Positions 35,794 through 44,894 of a DNA stretch of 64,000 bases are shown one piece after another. Position 1 is the stretch's first letter; each line of letters starts with the position of its first letter. Source of the stretch: Niallia taxi (GTDB lineage Bacteria; Bacillota; Bacilli; Bacillales; Cytobacillaceae); NCBI RefSeq assembly GCF_032818155.1, contig NZ_CP102589.1:2466001-2530000 (forward strand), written 5' to 3'. A model generated the notes under the pieces. The model made no database searches. It had not been told where the DNA came from and worked only from the letters and a program-made list of their open reading frames with translations. The translations under genes and the position numbers were made by a program.

Positions 35794-36149
35794 AAGAGGC
35801 TGGGACATAAGTAAGTGAATCTGTATAAAAACCGAACTATTTAATCAACCAATGATTAAATAGTTCGGTTTTTTGTTTTTTAGTTTTAATACACTGATTA
35901 GAAAACTTAGTGGAATGGAGCGGAGGTCACTCGACTCCTGCGGGAAATAGAGGAAAGGATGAGACCCCGCAGGCGAAGACGAGGAGGCTCATCTTCCTCC
36001 CCGCGGAAAGCGCGAGGACGAGCGCGCAATGAAACGAACTAACTTTAACTCAACATTCTATTTAGACACAACTTTCATTTTTCAAATTTAGTTGTAATTC
36101 TATTATTCGTGTTTTGAAAGCTTATCTTTTGTATTGTCCCAGCCTCTTT
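35793..36149 (+). repeat. Intergenic repeat, copy A, with 15-bp terminal inverted repeats
   Basis: The element starts at the stop codon of the CAP gene. AAAGAGGCTGGGACA (35793-35807) and TGTCCCAGCCTCTTT (36135-36149) are perfect terminal inverted repeats. Inside are a perfect 18-bp hairpin, a GC-rich block with several short inverted repeats (about 35910-36040) and no ORF. A diverged copy in the other orientation lies at 50710-50994. The size, the terminal repeats and the absence of coding sequence resemble a MITE or a Bacillus BIME-like element. Confidence 0.85.
35830..35877 (+). terminator. 18-bp hairpin terminator inside repeat copy A
   Basis: AACCGAACTATTTAATCA and its exact complement surround ACCAA and are followed by TTTTTTGTTTTTT. 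It is supplied by the repeat to the CAP-domain gene. Confidence 0.85.
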
Positions 36150-36154
36150 TTTTG

Positions 36155-37066
36155 TTAAACAATCATATTGCCAATAACCCACAACAGGACAAAGCTAATC
36201 AAGATAGACAGGTTTGCTGCTGTGCCGACGAATCTTTGATTGTATTTGAATTCGACGCTATAAGGTAATACAGATGTGGCCATTGGCAGGATTAGTGCTA
36301 TTAATACGGTATAGCGAAACATGTCATCGACAGGCAAAAGAAAGAATCCTAATAATCCAAAAAACAGCCCAACCCCATATCGGATACCAAGAACTCTACC
36401 GATTCCTTTCCAGTAGCTCTTTTGGAAGGAGAAGTTTAAATAGATTCCAAGAAGCAGCAAGGAAAGCGGCATATTGGCTTTTGATATAACGGAAGTGATA
36501 TCAATGACTGTACCCGGCAAGGGCAAGCCTGTAAGATTGATGATAAAAATGATTACATATGTCATTAAAGGAATCGACCTGCCCATTTTTCCGGCTACAT
36601 GCTTAAAGTTAAGCACAACATCCTCTTTCGCATAATAACTGCCGATTAAGTAACTGACGCCAAACGTAATTATGGCATTACCGATGTCAAACATCCCGAA
36701 GTACTTTATACCTACCTCGCCCCATATCCCTTGCACTAATGGGTAAGCAAACAATCCAATATTAAACCCTGGAATAAGCATGCCAAGCATACCTTTATCC
36801 CGTCTTGCTTCTTTCCTGAAAATAAACAATCCTAAAATAGCTACAATAATTCCATACACAAACCCGAGTACAACAAGCATCATTAGCGAGGAATCGATGG
36901 TAATACTGTGAAAGGTCACAATGATTAAACTTGGCAATGTTACATTAAAAATAAGCCGCGCCATTGCTTCTCCGTCTTTTTCCTTTAAAATATTCCACTT
37001 CTTTAAGCAATAGCCTAAAGCAATAATAAGGAAGGATATGACAAACTGAGCATTAAAGTTTTCCAT
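36155..37066 (-). CDS. AEC-family transporter
   Basis: This 303-residue protein has about ten hydrophobic segments in two five-helix halves, typical of the auxin efflux carrier family, which in bacteria often carries malate or other organic acids. The start is placed at 37066 (MENFNAQF), with GGAG upstream. A longer frame to 37126 would begin inside the terminator of the upstream gene. It may be functionally linked to the adjacent OxlT-type antiporter, but a terminator separates them. Confidence 0.85.
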   Translation of the reverse strand: MENFNAQFVISFLIIALGYCLKKWNILKEKDGEAMARLIFNVTLPSLIIVTFHSITIDSSLMMLVVLGFVYGIIVAILGLFIFRKEARRDKGMLGMLIPGFNIGLFAYPLVQGIWGEVGIKYFGMFDIGNAIITFGVSYLIGSYYAKEDVVLNFKHVAGKMGRSIPLMTYVIIFIINLTGLPLPGTVIDITSVISKANMPLSLLLLGIYLNFSFQKSYWKGIGRVLGIRYGVGLFFGLLGFFLLPVDDMFRYTVLIALILPMATSVLPYSVEFKYNQRFVGTAANLSILISFVLLWVIGNMIV

Positions 37067-37099
37067 TCTTACAAATCTCCATTCATAGGAGGATAAACT

Positions 37100-37130
37100 A
37101 AAAAAAAGGTCAGGGGAAGCCCCCAACCTA
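37100..37130 (-). terminator. Terminator of the oxlT-like gene
   Basis: On the minus strand GG-x-x-GGGG and CCCC-x-x-CC segments (37128-37108) form a stem followed by TTTTTTT. Confidence 0.75.
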
Positions 37131-38393
37131 TTAAATACTATTGCCTCCGTTAATTTCTTTGTTCATTAGTTTAATTTTTTTGATATCCAGACGGATTAAT
37201 AAAGAGATTGCTAGAGATACGATAAACATACACGAAAATACAGTTAACGTTTCGCCGTAGCTTCCTGTTGTATCTCTAATCCATGAGACGAATCTTGGAC
37301 CTGCTATACCTGCTGCAGACCATGCTGTCAATATATACCCATGAATGGCACCAAGCTGCTTTGTTCCAAACATATCTCCAATATAGGCAGGAATGGATGC
37401 AAAGCCTCCACCGTAGCAAGACATAATGATAAATACTATTATAGAGAACGATACTGCCTCTTGTAAATGAGGCAAAACAAAAAAGGCAGCAATCTGAATC
37501 GCGAAAAACAATGTATATACATTAGGGCGCCCGATATAATCGGATACTGAAGCCCAAGCTATTCTTCCAATTCCATTAAAGACACCCATGATACCTACTA
37601 AAAGAGCTGCACCTGTAACAGACATTCCAGCAAGCTCTTGACCCATCGGAGATGCTACAGCGAGGATGGCAATTCCACATGTTATATTAATAAACAACAT
37701 AACCCATAAAGCCCAGAATCTTTTTGTTTTAATTGCTTCATTTGCTGTTCGCTGTGATAGGTCTGTTTTTGTGATAGCTTTACCTGATTCAATAGCTTTT
37801 TGGTAGCCTGCAGGCACATAATCCTGTGGTGGCGGTGCTAAATATTGAGCAGAAGCTAGTATGATAACAAAATATACAATTGCTAAAATATAAAAAGTCG
37901 AAGGTATTCCAACAGATCCGATTAACTTATTCATGATTGGACTGCTCACCATTGATGCAAAACCAAAGCCCATTATAGCTAAACCTGTTGCTAATCCACG
38001 CTTATCGGGAAACCACTTTACCAAGGTCGAAACAGGAGTAATATAACCTACACCAAGACCAATTCCTCCAAAAACACCATACGTAATATAAAGGAGCGGT
38101 AAGGATTCAATACTTGCAGCAAAGCCTGAACCTGCCATCCCAATTCCGAACAATACGGCACAAAGTGTTCCTGCAGCTCTTGGTCCAAACTTCTCCACAA
38201 AATGTCCTAAAAAAGCTGCGGAAAGACCTAGAAATAAAATAGCGATACTGAAAGTCCAAGAGATACTTGTTAAGCTCCAATTATAAGTTGCTTCTAAAGG
38301 CTTTGTAAACACACTCCATGCATAAACAGATCCAATTGAAATATGAATACCCACTGCTGAAAGGGCAATTAGCCAGCGATTTTTTGTTTTCAT
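37131..38393 (-). CDS. MFS transporter, oxalate/formate antiporter (OxlT) family
   Basis: This 420-residue protein has twelve predicted membrane segments. The N-terminal GSVYAWSVF, a GxGxGxGY segment (GVFGGIGLGVGYITP), the cytoplasmic loop WFPDKRGLATG and a second-half SDYIGRPN are OxlT-family features. Many Bacillus members carry monocarboxylates rather than oxalate, so the substrate is open. Ribosome binding site AGGGAG. Possibly a purine-breakdown or organic-acid function given its neighbours, but nothing in the sequence shows that. Confidence 0.88.
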   Translation of the reverse strand: MKTKNRWLIALSAVGIHISIGSVYAWSVFTKPLEATYNWSLTSISWTFSIAILFLGLSAAFLGHFVEKFGPRAAGTLCAVLFGIGMAGSGFAASIESLPLLYITYGVFGGIGLGVGYITPVSTLVKWFPDKRGLATGLAIMGFGFASMVSSPIMNKLIGSVGIPSTFYILAIVYFVIILASAQYLAPPPQDYVPAGYQKAIESGKAITKTDLSQRTANEAIKTKRFWALWVMLFINITCGIAILAVASPMGQELAGMSVTGAALLVGIMGVFNGIGRIAWASVSDYIGRPNVYTLFFAIQIAAFFVLPHLQEAVSFSIIVFIIMSCYGGGFASIPAYIGDMFGTKQLGAIHGYILTAWSAAGIAGPRFVSWIRDTTGSYGETLTVFSCMFIVSLAISLLIRLDIKKIKLMNKEINGGNSI

Positions 38394-38448
38394 AGTAGTC
38401 TCCCTGCTTTAAGTTGTAGTTTTTTCATAGATGAATCTATGTCCTAGT

Positions 38449-39630
38449 TTAATTACCATAGGAGATAGTGAGCTTTGAGGCAGCCTTACGAGCATTTTCT
38501 AGTGCTTCCTCCACTGTTTCTCCTTTTTGGAGAAGAACAGCTAAGCGTCTTCCAACCGTTGCTTTTGGTTTCCCAAAAATCCGAATTTGGCTGTCAGGCG
38601 AAGCAAGTGCTTGTTCCACACCACTAATTTCATAATCAATATTATCTTCTACAGCCTTAAGCGTTTTGCTCGCACCTGGTGAATTTAGTCTGATGTGCGG
38701 AATTGGTAACCCCAGCACAGCACGTACATGAAGTGCAAATTCAGACAACTCCTGTGTGGCCATCGTCACCATGCCAGTGTCATGTGGTCTTGGTGATACC
38801 TCACTGAAATAGACACCATTGTCTGTAAGGAAAAGCTCAACACCGAATAGGCCGTATCCACCAAGGGAATCTGTAATTTGTTTGGCGATTAATTCAGCTT
38901 GCACAAGTTGGTCTGCTGACATTTGATGCGGCTGCCACGATTCTATATAATCCCCATCCTTTTGTATATGGCCAATCGGCGGGCAAAAGTGAGTTCCATT
39001 AACGGAACGAACGGTAAGCAGCGTGATTTCAGAAGTGAAGGAGATGAATTCCTCGACAATAACCCTAGTCTTCCTGCCTCGTCCGCCTTCGACCGCTTCC
39101 TGCCATGACTTTTCAATTTCATCTGCACTTTTGCAAATGGTTTGCCCTTTTCCTGAGGAACTCATAAGCGGTTTAATGACACAAGGAACACCAATATGCG
39201 CAACTGCATCCTCTAATTCTAACAAACTATCTGCAAACTCATACTTAGCTGTCGGCACATTTAATTTCTCACTCGCCAATCTTCTGATTCCTTCTCTGTC
39301 CATTGTCAGATGAACGGCATTAGCTGTTGGAATGATGTTAAAGCCTTCCATTTCTAATTCGACAAGCATTTCTGTAGCGATTGCTTCAATTTCAGGTACG
39401 ATAAAATCCGGCTTTTCACTAATAATGACTTCTCTCAATGCTTGTCCATCCAGCATGTCTACCACATATGAACGATGGGCAACCTGCATTGCCGGCGCAT
39501 TTTCATAGCGGTCGACAGCAATAGTCGTTACTCCGAGCCTTTGTGCCTCTATAATTACTTCTTTTCCTAATTCCCCTGCACCAAGAAGCATTATTTTTTT
39601 CGTATGTTTGGAAGTTGGAGCTCCGAACAT
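38449..39630 (-). CDS. purT: Formate-dependent phosphoribosylglycinamide formyltransferase
   Basis: This 393-residue ATP-grasp enzyme formylates GAR using formate and ATP, the folate-independent third step of purine synthesis. LGAGELGKEV at the N-terminus, the ATP-grasp loop PLMSSSGKGQ near 155-165, and the metal-binding VSPRPHDTGMVT are diagnostic. The ribosome binding site GAGGGGG precedes the ATG. A sigma-A promoter and a pair of PurR-type boxes lie upstream. It stands alone. Confidence 0.95.
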   Translation of the reverse strand: MFGAPTSKHTKKIMLLGAGELGKEVIIEAQRLGVTTIAVDRYENAPAMQVAHRSYVVDMLDGQALREVIISEKPDFIVPEIEAIATEMLVELEMEGFNIIPTANAVHLTMDREGIRRLASEKLNVPTAKYEFADSLLELEDAVAHIGVPCVIKPLMSSSGKGQTICKSADEIEKSWQEAVEGGRGRKTRVIVEEFISFTSEITLLTVRSVNGTHFCPPIGHIQKDGDYIESWQPHQMSADQLVQAELIAKQITDSLGGYGLFGVELFLTDNGVYFSEVSPRPHDTGMVTMATQELSEFALHVRAVLGLPIPHIRLNSPGASKTLKAVEDNIDYEISGVEQALASPDSQIRIFGKPKATVGRRLAVLLQKGETVEEALENARKAASKLTISYGN

Positions 39631-39668
39631 TAAATCATCCCCCTCAAACTTTCGTTCCTTTATTGAGC

Positions 39669-39698
39669 ATAATACCGTAAACCAACTATATATTTCAA
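39669..39698 (-). promoter_or_regulatory. Predicted purT promoter
   Basis: On the minus strand TTGAAA (39698-39693), 18 nt, TATTAT (39674-39669). Confidence 0.5.
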
Positions 39699-39713
39699 GA
39701 GTTTTTTAGAAAA

Positions 39714-39756
39714 ATAACGAACATTTTTTAAACACTATTGAAATATAGTTCGCCTT
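39714..39756. promoter_or_regulatory. Pair of PurR-box-like sequences upstream of purT
   Basis: CGAAC (39718-39722, within AATAACGAACATT) and its inverted copy GTTCG (39748-39752) are separated by 25 bp. In B. subtilis two inverted PurBoxes (core CCGAAC) have very nearly this spacing. The first box matches 12 of 13 consensus positions, the second about 11. They lie upstream of the -35, so purine repression is likely. Confidence 0.5.
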
Positions 39757-39785
39757 TTACTGCATGTATCTTTTCAAAAGCAAAA

Positions 39786-39811
39786 TAAAAAAAGAGCGCA
39801 TTGCACTCTTT
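39786..39811 (-). terminator. Terminator of the purine-catabolism operon
   Basis: AAGAG-GCA/TGC-CTCTT stem with TTTTTTT following on the minus strand, 40 bp after the allantoinase stop. Confidence 0.7.
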
Positions 39812-39847
39812 ATTAGTAAGATTTCTTACATACAAGCCATGAACATA

Positions 39848-41152
39848 CTAAACTAGTTCCTCATAGACCGTCCTACCTTGTAGAATAGTCCTCGTCACTT
39901 TTCCCCTAAATGTTTTTTCAATATAAGGGCTTTGTTTATTTCGATAAAAAAGATCATCTTTTTTTAATGTATATTCCCTTTTTAAATCGACTAAGCAAAA
40001 GTCTGCGTCACTTCCAACTTCAGTTTTTCCTTTCTGTGGGTATAATCCGAAGCGTTTAGCAGGATTACTACTTGTGAGGCTAGCGATAATCGACAGATCT
40101 ACCTCCCTTTTCCAATAGCCCTCCTCTAGTAAAACAGATAAAGTCGACTGACAGCCTGAAATTCCTCCCCAAGCGTCAGATAATCTGCCTTTTTTCATCG
40201 ATTCTAATGAAGGCGAATGATCGGAGCCGATTATGTCAATTGCTTTTGCTTTAATAGCCTGCCATAGCCTCTCCACTTCTTGGCCTGTTCTTAGTGGCGG
40301 TGCACATTTGGCAACTGCCCCGAGTTTATCCAAATCATCGACGGTCAGTGATAAGTAGTGAGGACAAGTTTCCACAGACACGTCAACTCCCCGTTTTTTG
40401 GCAGCAATTATTGGTTTTAGCACCTCACTGCTGCTTATATGTACAATATGAACCTTGCATTTCGTTGCTTCTGCAAAGGAGAGAATGCGGTTTACTGCTT
40501 CTAATTCAGAATAAATTGGCCGAGATGCTGAAAAGGAATGACCATCCTCTTTTTCAACCAGCTTCCCTAATTCCTCCGTAATAATGTCACTTTCTGCATG
40601 AACAGCAAGAATACTGTCAAGCGCTGCGATTTTCTTCATTCCTGCATACAATGTTTTATCATCTGCAGCTTGAAAATCGTCTATCCCACTGTTGGACATA
40701 AATGCCTTAAACCCAATGACACCAGCAACATGCAACTCTTCCAACCGCTCGATATTTTGCGGGACAAGTCCACCCCAAAGCCTATAATCGATAAGAGATT
40801 TCCGTTTACCTAAAGCATCCTTTTGCTCATAGCCGTCCAAGTCGATAGTTGGTGGATGACTGTTTAAAGGCATGTCAAAAAAAGTAGTTGCTCCGCCCGC
40901 TGCCAAGCTTTTACTACCTGTCTCAAAGCCCTCCCATTCGGTTCTGCCTGGTTCATTGAAGTGAACATGTGTGTCTATAAGACCAGGAAAAACATGCAGG
41001 TCAGCAGCATCAATAACTACTGTTGCATTGTTACAATCTATTTCTTTCGCTATTTCTACTATTTTTCCAGACTTAATGCCAATGTCGACCATTTCCACTA
41101 CATTTTCAAGCACAACATTCCCATTCTTTATTACCACATCAAACATTTTCAT
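39848..41152 (-). CDS. allB: Allantoinase
   Basis: This 434-residue cyclic amidohydrolase opens allantoin to allantoate. Metal ligands are visible in DTHVHFNEPG, the carboxylated lysine in GFKAFMSNSG, His in VHAES and VHIVHISS, and the catalytic Asp in GSDHSPS. It is last in the puc-type operon (pucH in B. subtilis), 51 bp after uraH. Start codon uncertain: ATG at 41152 has AGAGG upstream, with other ATGs three codons before and two after. Confidence 0.93.
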   Translation of the reverse strand: MKMFDVVIKNGNVVLENVVEMVDIGIKSGKIVEIAKEIDCNNATVVIDAADLHVFPGLIDTHVHFNEPGRTEWEGFETGSKSLAAGGATTFFDMPLNSHPPTIDLDGYEQKDALGKRKSLIDYRLWGGLVPQNIERLEELHVAGVIGFKAFMSNSGIDDFQAADDKTLYAGMKKIAALDSILAVHAESDIITEELGKLVEKEDGHSFSASRPIYSELEAVNRILSFAEATKCKVHIVHISSSEVLKPIIAAKKRGVDVSVETCPHYLSLTVDDLDKLGAVAKCAPPLRTGQEVERLWQAIKAKAIDIIGSDHSPSLESMKKGRLSDAWGGISGCQSTLSVLLEEGYWKREVDLSIIASLTSSNPAKRFGLYPQKGKTEVGSDADFCLVDLKREYTLKKDDLFYRNKQSPYIEKTFRGKVTRTILQGRTVYEELV

Positions 41153-41203
41153 AAGCTTCATCCTCTCTATAAAAAATGCTGTACTTTTATTGTTGTGGAT
41201 TTA

Positions 41204-41545
41204 TCAGCTTCCTCGGTATGTTTGATAACCCCATGCTGACAAAAGTAGTGGTATATGATAATGTGTCTCTCCCTCCTTCACAATAAACCGAATTGGCACA
41301 GTTTCAAATAAAACATTAGTTGTTTTCGTGCTCTGCCAATAATCTTTTAGATAAAACACTATTTCAAATTCTCCAGGAATCAATTCGTCCAAAAGTGGTT
41401 GTTCTATCCTTCCATCTGCATTTGTAATGGCACTCGATAGAAGCAATCGCTCCAAATCTTTGTACTGCCACAATTCTACATGTATATTGCTTCCCGGTAA
41501 TCCCTGAATTAAGTCTAATACATGTGTTGTTATTCCTGTCTTCAT
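41204..41545 (-). CDS. uraH: 5-hydroxyisourate hydrolase
   Basis: This 113-residue transthyretin-like enzyme hydrolyses 5-hydroxyisourate to OHCU. The N-terminal THVLDLIQGLPGS and the C-terminal YRGS tetrapeptide are the enzyme signatures. I placed the start at 41545 because GGAGG lies 6 nt upstream and this gives the family length of about 114; the longer frame would overlap uraD. It corresponds to pucM of B. subtilis. Confidence 0.94.
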   Translation of the reverse strand: MKTGITTHVLDLIQGLPGSNIHVELWQYKDLERLLLSSAITNADGRIEQPLLDELIPGEFEIVFYLKDYWQSTKTTNVLFETVPIRFIVKEGETHYHIPLLLSAWGYQTYRGS

Positions 41546-41564
41546 CTCCTGCCTCCTCACCGTT

Positions 41565-42077
41565 TTATGCTTCAAGTGCATCCTTCACGATACCCTCAAG
41601 CCTTATGAAAGAAATCTTGAAAATTTGTGATAATGCTGTAGCAAACTCTTCTTCTATTGAATGCTTCATCCTTCTTTCCATTTCATGATAAATAGTGTCT
41701 TTCGTATGCCCTTTTACAGCAAGAATAAAAGGAAAATCAAATTTTTTCCGATACTCATTATTTAGCAGCAGAAAGCTTTCGAATTCCGCTTCTGACAACT
41801 GATCTAAACCTGCTCCCTGCTGCTCCTTCACAGAGGAATCAGTCATTTGGATTCTGCCGCCTAAATCAGGATGTGCTCTAATTAAATTCAGTTGCTCATC
41901 CTTTGGTGCTTCCTTCACTACCTGCACCATAATCTCATGTAATTGATTAAGTGAATGTATGGCAGGCAATAAATCCCATGCTTTACTCGCAACCCAAGGG
42001 GTATGCTCGAAAACCCAGCCAATTCTTTCTATGAACTGTTCCTTATCCATTTTATTTATTTCTTCTAATGTATACAT
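41565..42077 (-). CDS. uraD: OHCU decarboxylase, stand-alone
   Basis: This 170-residue protein decarboxylates 2-oxo-4-hydroxy-4-carboxy-5-ureidoimidazoline to S-allantoin. HPDLGG near residue 70 contains the catalytic His, and SEAEFESFLLLNNEYRKKF (part) is conserved. In B. subtilis this domain is the N-terminal third of PucL, fused to uricase. Here the frame stops after the decarboxylase and no uricase follows. It lies 28 bp after pucE and 19 bp before uraH. Confidence 0.93.
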   Translation of the reverse strand: MYTLEEINKMDKEQFIERIGWVFEHTPWVASKAWDLLPAIHSLNQLHEIMVQVVKEAPKDEQLNLIRAHPDLGGRIQMTDSSVKEQQGAGLDQLSEAEFESFLLLNNEYRKKFDFPFILAVKGHTKDTIYHEMERRMKHSIEEEFATALSQIFKISFIRLEGIVKDALEA

Positions 42078-42105
42078 AAGCTTCCGCCTTTCCTTCTGTC
42101 AGCTG

Positions 42106-42588
42106 TTATTTTTGCGTATTATGCAGAATGTCAACCGCCCGTAATATACCTTCATAGCCTGTGCATCTGCATAAATTACCCGAAAGTCCCTGTAGCACTT
42201 CCTCTCTTGTTGGCTGCTGTTCTTCATCTAACAGGCTTTTTAATGCCATAATCATCCCAGGTGTGCAATACCCACATTGTAGTGCACCTCCTTGTAAAAA
42301 GGCCTCTTGGATTGGATGCAAGGCTTCTGCGCTGACACTTTCAATTGTTTGTATTTCTGTATCCTCTAACTGATAGGCCATGACTAGGCAGGAATTAACA
42401 AGCTTTCCATCCAATATGACAGAGCACGCACCACATCTGCCTACTTCACAGGAAACTTTCGTTCCAGTCAAGCTTAACTCCTGTCTCAGAATGTCCACGA
42501 GCCGGTATGTTGCAGGAACAGCAATAACGACCAACTGTCCATTCACATGAAATTTGATCCTTTTCTCTGCTTTAAGCTGCTCCTTCAT
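42106..42588 (-). CDS. pucE: Xanthine dehydrogenase 2Fe-2S subunit
   Basis: This 160-residue iron-sulfur subunit transfers electrons from the molybdenum centre to FAD. It has two [2Fe-2S] domains: plant-ferredoxin-like CEVGRCGAC...C and the helical CGYCTPGM...CRCTGYEGI. The ATG at 42588 overlaps the pucD stop (ATGA) and has GGGAGG 9 nt upstream, so the longer frame to 42609 is rejected. Confidence 0.95.
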   Translation of the reverse strand: MKEQLKAEKRIKFHVNGQLVVIAVPATYRLVDILRQELSLTGTKVSCEVGRCGACSVILDGKLVNSCLVMAYQLEDTEIQTIESVSAEALHPIQEAFLQGGALQCGYCTPGMIMALKSLLDEEQQPTREEVLQGLSGNLCRCTGYEGILRAVDILHNTQK

Positions 42589-44894
42589 ATAGAGTTTCCT
42601 CCCATCCATTCGTTTGTGACATCCTTATTTATTCTACTCATGGCGTATCCCATCATTTCCTCTGAGTTAATAGGGAGCTTATTAACCCAATGACCAGTAG
42701 CATCATGAATCGCCGCTACAATCGCAGGAGCGACAGCAACCGTGCCTATTTCGCCAACACCTCTTGGTCCAAAGTCATCTCCAGGTTCTAAATGCTCAAT
42801 TGCTGTGACATTTGTTTGCTTTGGAATATCAAGAATCGTGGGAATTAAATAGGAATCAAAATTTTCTGTCATATACCTGCCGTTTTCCATTACAGCATCC
42901 TCCATGATTGTAAAACCGAGCGCCATGCTGCCTCCACCTTCAATTTGGCCTAAATAACCCATTGGATTAACAACTGGACCAGCAGCAATAGTATGGTCAA
43001 GCCTGCTCACATAGACTCTGCCAGTCAACGCGTCGACCTCCACTTCTGCAGCTGCTCCTGCAAAGGTATAAAGATAATGCCCGCCATCAATGCTTTTTGA
43101 CGTTGTCGGAAAATGATAGCTAACAGTAACCTGCGGGCGTTTTTCTATTGTGTCTGCAATCTGTTTATATGTCATTACAAGTGTTTCATTCTCCTTTTCG
43201 CTACATTTCCATACACCGCCAACACCTGTCTTCAACCATTCTTTCGCAACACTTGATTTTTCAGAAACAAAGGAAAGTAATTGTTCCGACCATTCACCTT
43301 TCAGCTTTTTTATGCCGGTCCAGACCATATTTGTAGCTCTTGAAGCAGTAGAGGAGCCGGAATGAGGAACTTTTGCTGTATCACCAATCGTTATGTCAAT
43401 ATCATCCGGAGAGCAGCCGAAGGCTTCTGTCATAATCATTTCAATTGTGGACAGCAGCCCTTGACCACATTCTTCAAACCCAAAAGAAATGTTGAGCTTT
43501 CCTTCTTCATTTAATGATAACCTCGCACCAGAGGGATCTGACCTCCCATAACCTAGACCACCGCCATGCATCGTGATACTGTAGCCTCTTCCCTTTAGAA
43601 CAAAGGGCCGATTTTCATCCACTAAGCTTGAGGGTTCCTGTAAAATAGGTGATTTCAGAATTTCTTCCAAAACATGCCGGGCACCTGCAGTAGGGACAAT
43701 AGGCTGATCTACTGGGCCAGGATCTACTGTTTTTCGCAAGTTCCTTTTGCGAAGCTCTGTACTGCTCATATTTACGGCTTCTGCGATTCTTTCCATTTGG
43801 CTTTCAAGAGCAAAAGTGACTTGATTGCCGCCAAAACCCCGAAATTCTCCAGCAACACCGTTATTCGTGTAGACAGAATAGCCTTCTACCTGTATATTTT
43901 CCATCATGTAAGGCCCTGCACTGTGCTCAACAGAGAAATCTAGAACAGCTGGTCCTAATGTGGCATAAGCACCTGTATCCGCCAAAATCCGCACCTTATG
44001 TGCAAGGATTTTCCCTTCCTTATCCACACCTGTTTTCATGGTTATTTTCATTGGATGTCGTTTTAATCCTGCCTTAACAGATGTTCTTCTTGACTGGTGA
44101 ATTTTCACAGGCTGCCCTGTCACCATTGCAAGCAGACAAATATATGGCTGGATGTTTAATTCGTCCTTGCCGCCAAATGAACCTCCTATTGGACTTGATA
44201 CAACCCTTATCTTGCTTTCAGGAATATTTAATATTCTCGCAAGCTGACTCTGGTCTTTAAATCCATGCTGTGTTGGTGCATAAACGCAAATCTCATTCTT
44301 CTCAGGGACAGCGACTCCTCCTTCAGTCTCCATATAGGCATGCATTTGTCTTGGAGTATAGTAAACTTCTTCTAAAATATAAGAACAAGCTGCAAAAGCA
44401 GCCTCCATATTTCCTCCTTTTTCAAAAACCGCCTTATGAAGTAGATTTCCATTATCATGCAGCTTAACTGTTTTCTCCTTCAAGCTGTCTTCAGGGTCTG
44501 TAATCGGCTGAAGCGGGGAGTAGTCAACTTTAATGAGAGCTGCCGCTTTTTCTGCTATTTCAAACGTATCTGCTGCAACAGCCGCAATGGCATCGCCAAC
44601 GTATCTGACCACATCATCACAAAATACCGGCTGATCCTGTATCACAATTCCAAAGCCATTTAAGCCAGGAACATCTTCAGCTGTTAAAACTGCTTTTACA
44701 CCAGGAAGTTTTTTGGCCTCTGTCGTATCGATACTGGTTATCCTTGCATAAGCATGTTCACTGCGCAGCACTGTTCCAAAAAGCATGTTAGGAAAAGACA
44801 TATCTGTGAGATACTTTAATTCTCCTGTCACCTTTTGGATGCCATCCCTTCTCGCCTTCCATCTCTCACCTGAGCTTTCTCTCGTTAAATGCAT
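42585..44894 (-). CDS. pucD: Xanthine dehydrogenase molybdenum-binding subunit
   Basis: This 769-residue catalytic subunit oxidises hypoxanthine and xanthine to urate at a molybdopterin site. GGSFGGKDE, GEFRGFGGNQ and the C-terminal catalytic-glutamate loop GVGEIGTVAVAP are all present. The order FAD subunit, Mo subunit, Fe-S subunit is that of B. subtilis pucCDE. It overlaps pucC by 10 nt and pucE by 4 nt, implying coupled synthesis of the complex. Confidence 0.95.
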   Translation of the reverse strand: MHLTRESSGERWKARRDGIQKVTGELKYLTDMSFPNMLFGTVLRSEHAYARITSIDTTEAKKLPGVKAVLTAEDVPGLNGFGIVIQDQPVFCDDVVRYVGDAIAAVAADTFEIAEKAAALIKVDYSPLQPITDPEDSLKEKTVKLHDNGNLLHKAVFEKGGNMEAAFAACSYILEEVYYTPRQMHAYMETEGGVAVPEKNEICVYAPTQHGFKDQSQLARILNIPESKIRVVSSPIGGSFGGKDELNIQPYICLLAMVTGQPVKIHQSRRTSVKAGLKRHPMKITMKTGVDKEGKILAHKVRILADTGAYATLGPAVLDFSVEHSAGPYMMENIQVEGYSVYTNNGVAGEFRGFGGNQVTFALESQMERIAEAVNMSSTELRKRNLRKTVDPGPVDQPIVPTAGARHVLEEILKSPILQEPSSLVDENRPFVLKGRGYSITMHGGGLGYGRSDPSGARLSLNEEGKLNISFGFEECGQGLLSTIEMIMTEAFGCSPDDIDITIGDTAKVPHSGSSTASRATNMVWTGIKKLKGEWSEQLLSFVSEKSSVAKEWLKTGVGGVWKCSEKENETLVMTYKQIADTIEKRPQVTVSYHFPTTSKSIDGGHYLYTFAGAAAEVEVDALTGRVYVSRLDHTIAAGPVVNPMGYLGQIEGGGSMALGFTIMEDAVMENGRYMTENFDSYLIPTILDIPKQTNVTAIEHLEPGDDFGPRGVGEIGTVAVAPAIVAAIHDATGHWVNKLPINSEEMMGYAMSRINKDVTNEWMGGNSI

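Noticed and set aside
37067..37126. A longer N-terminus for the AEC transporter starting at a TTG
   Set aside because: The extra codons lie in the terminator hairpin of the oxlT-like gene.
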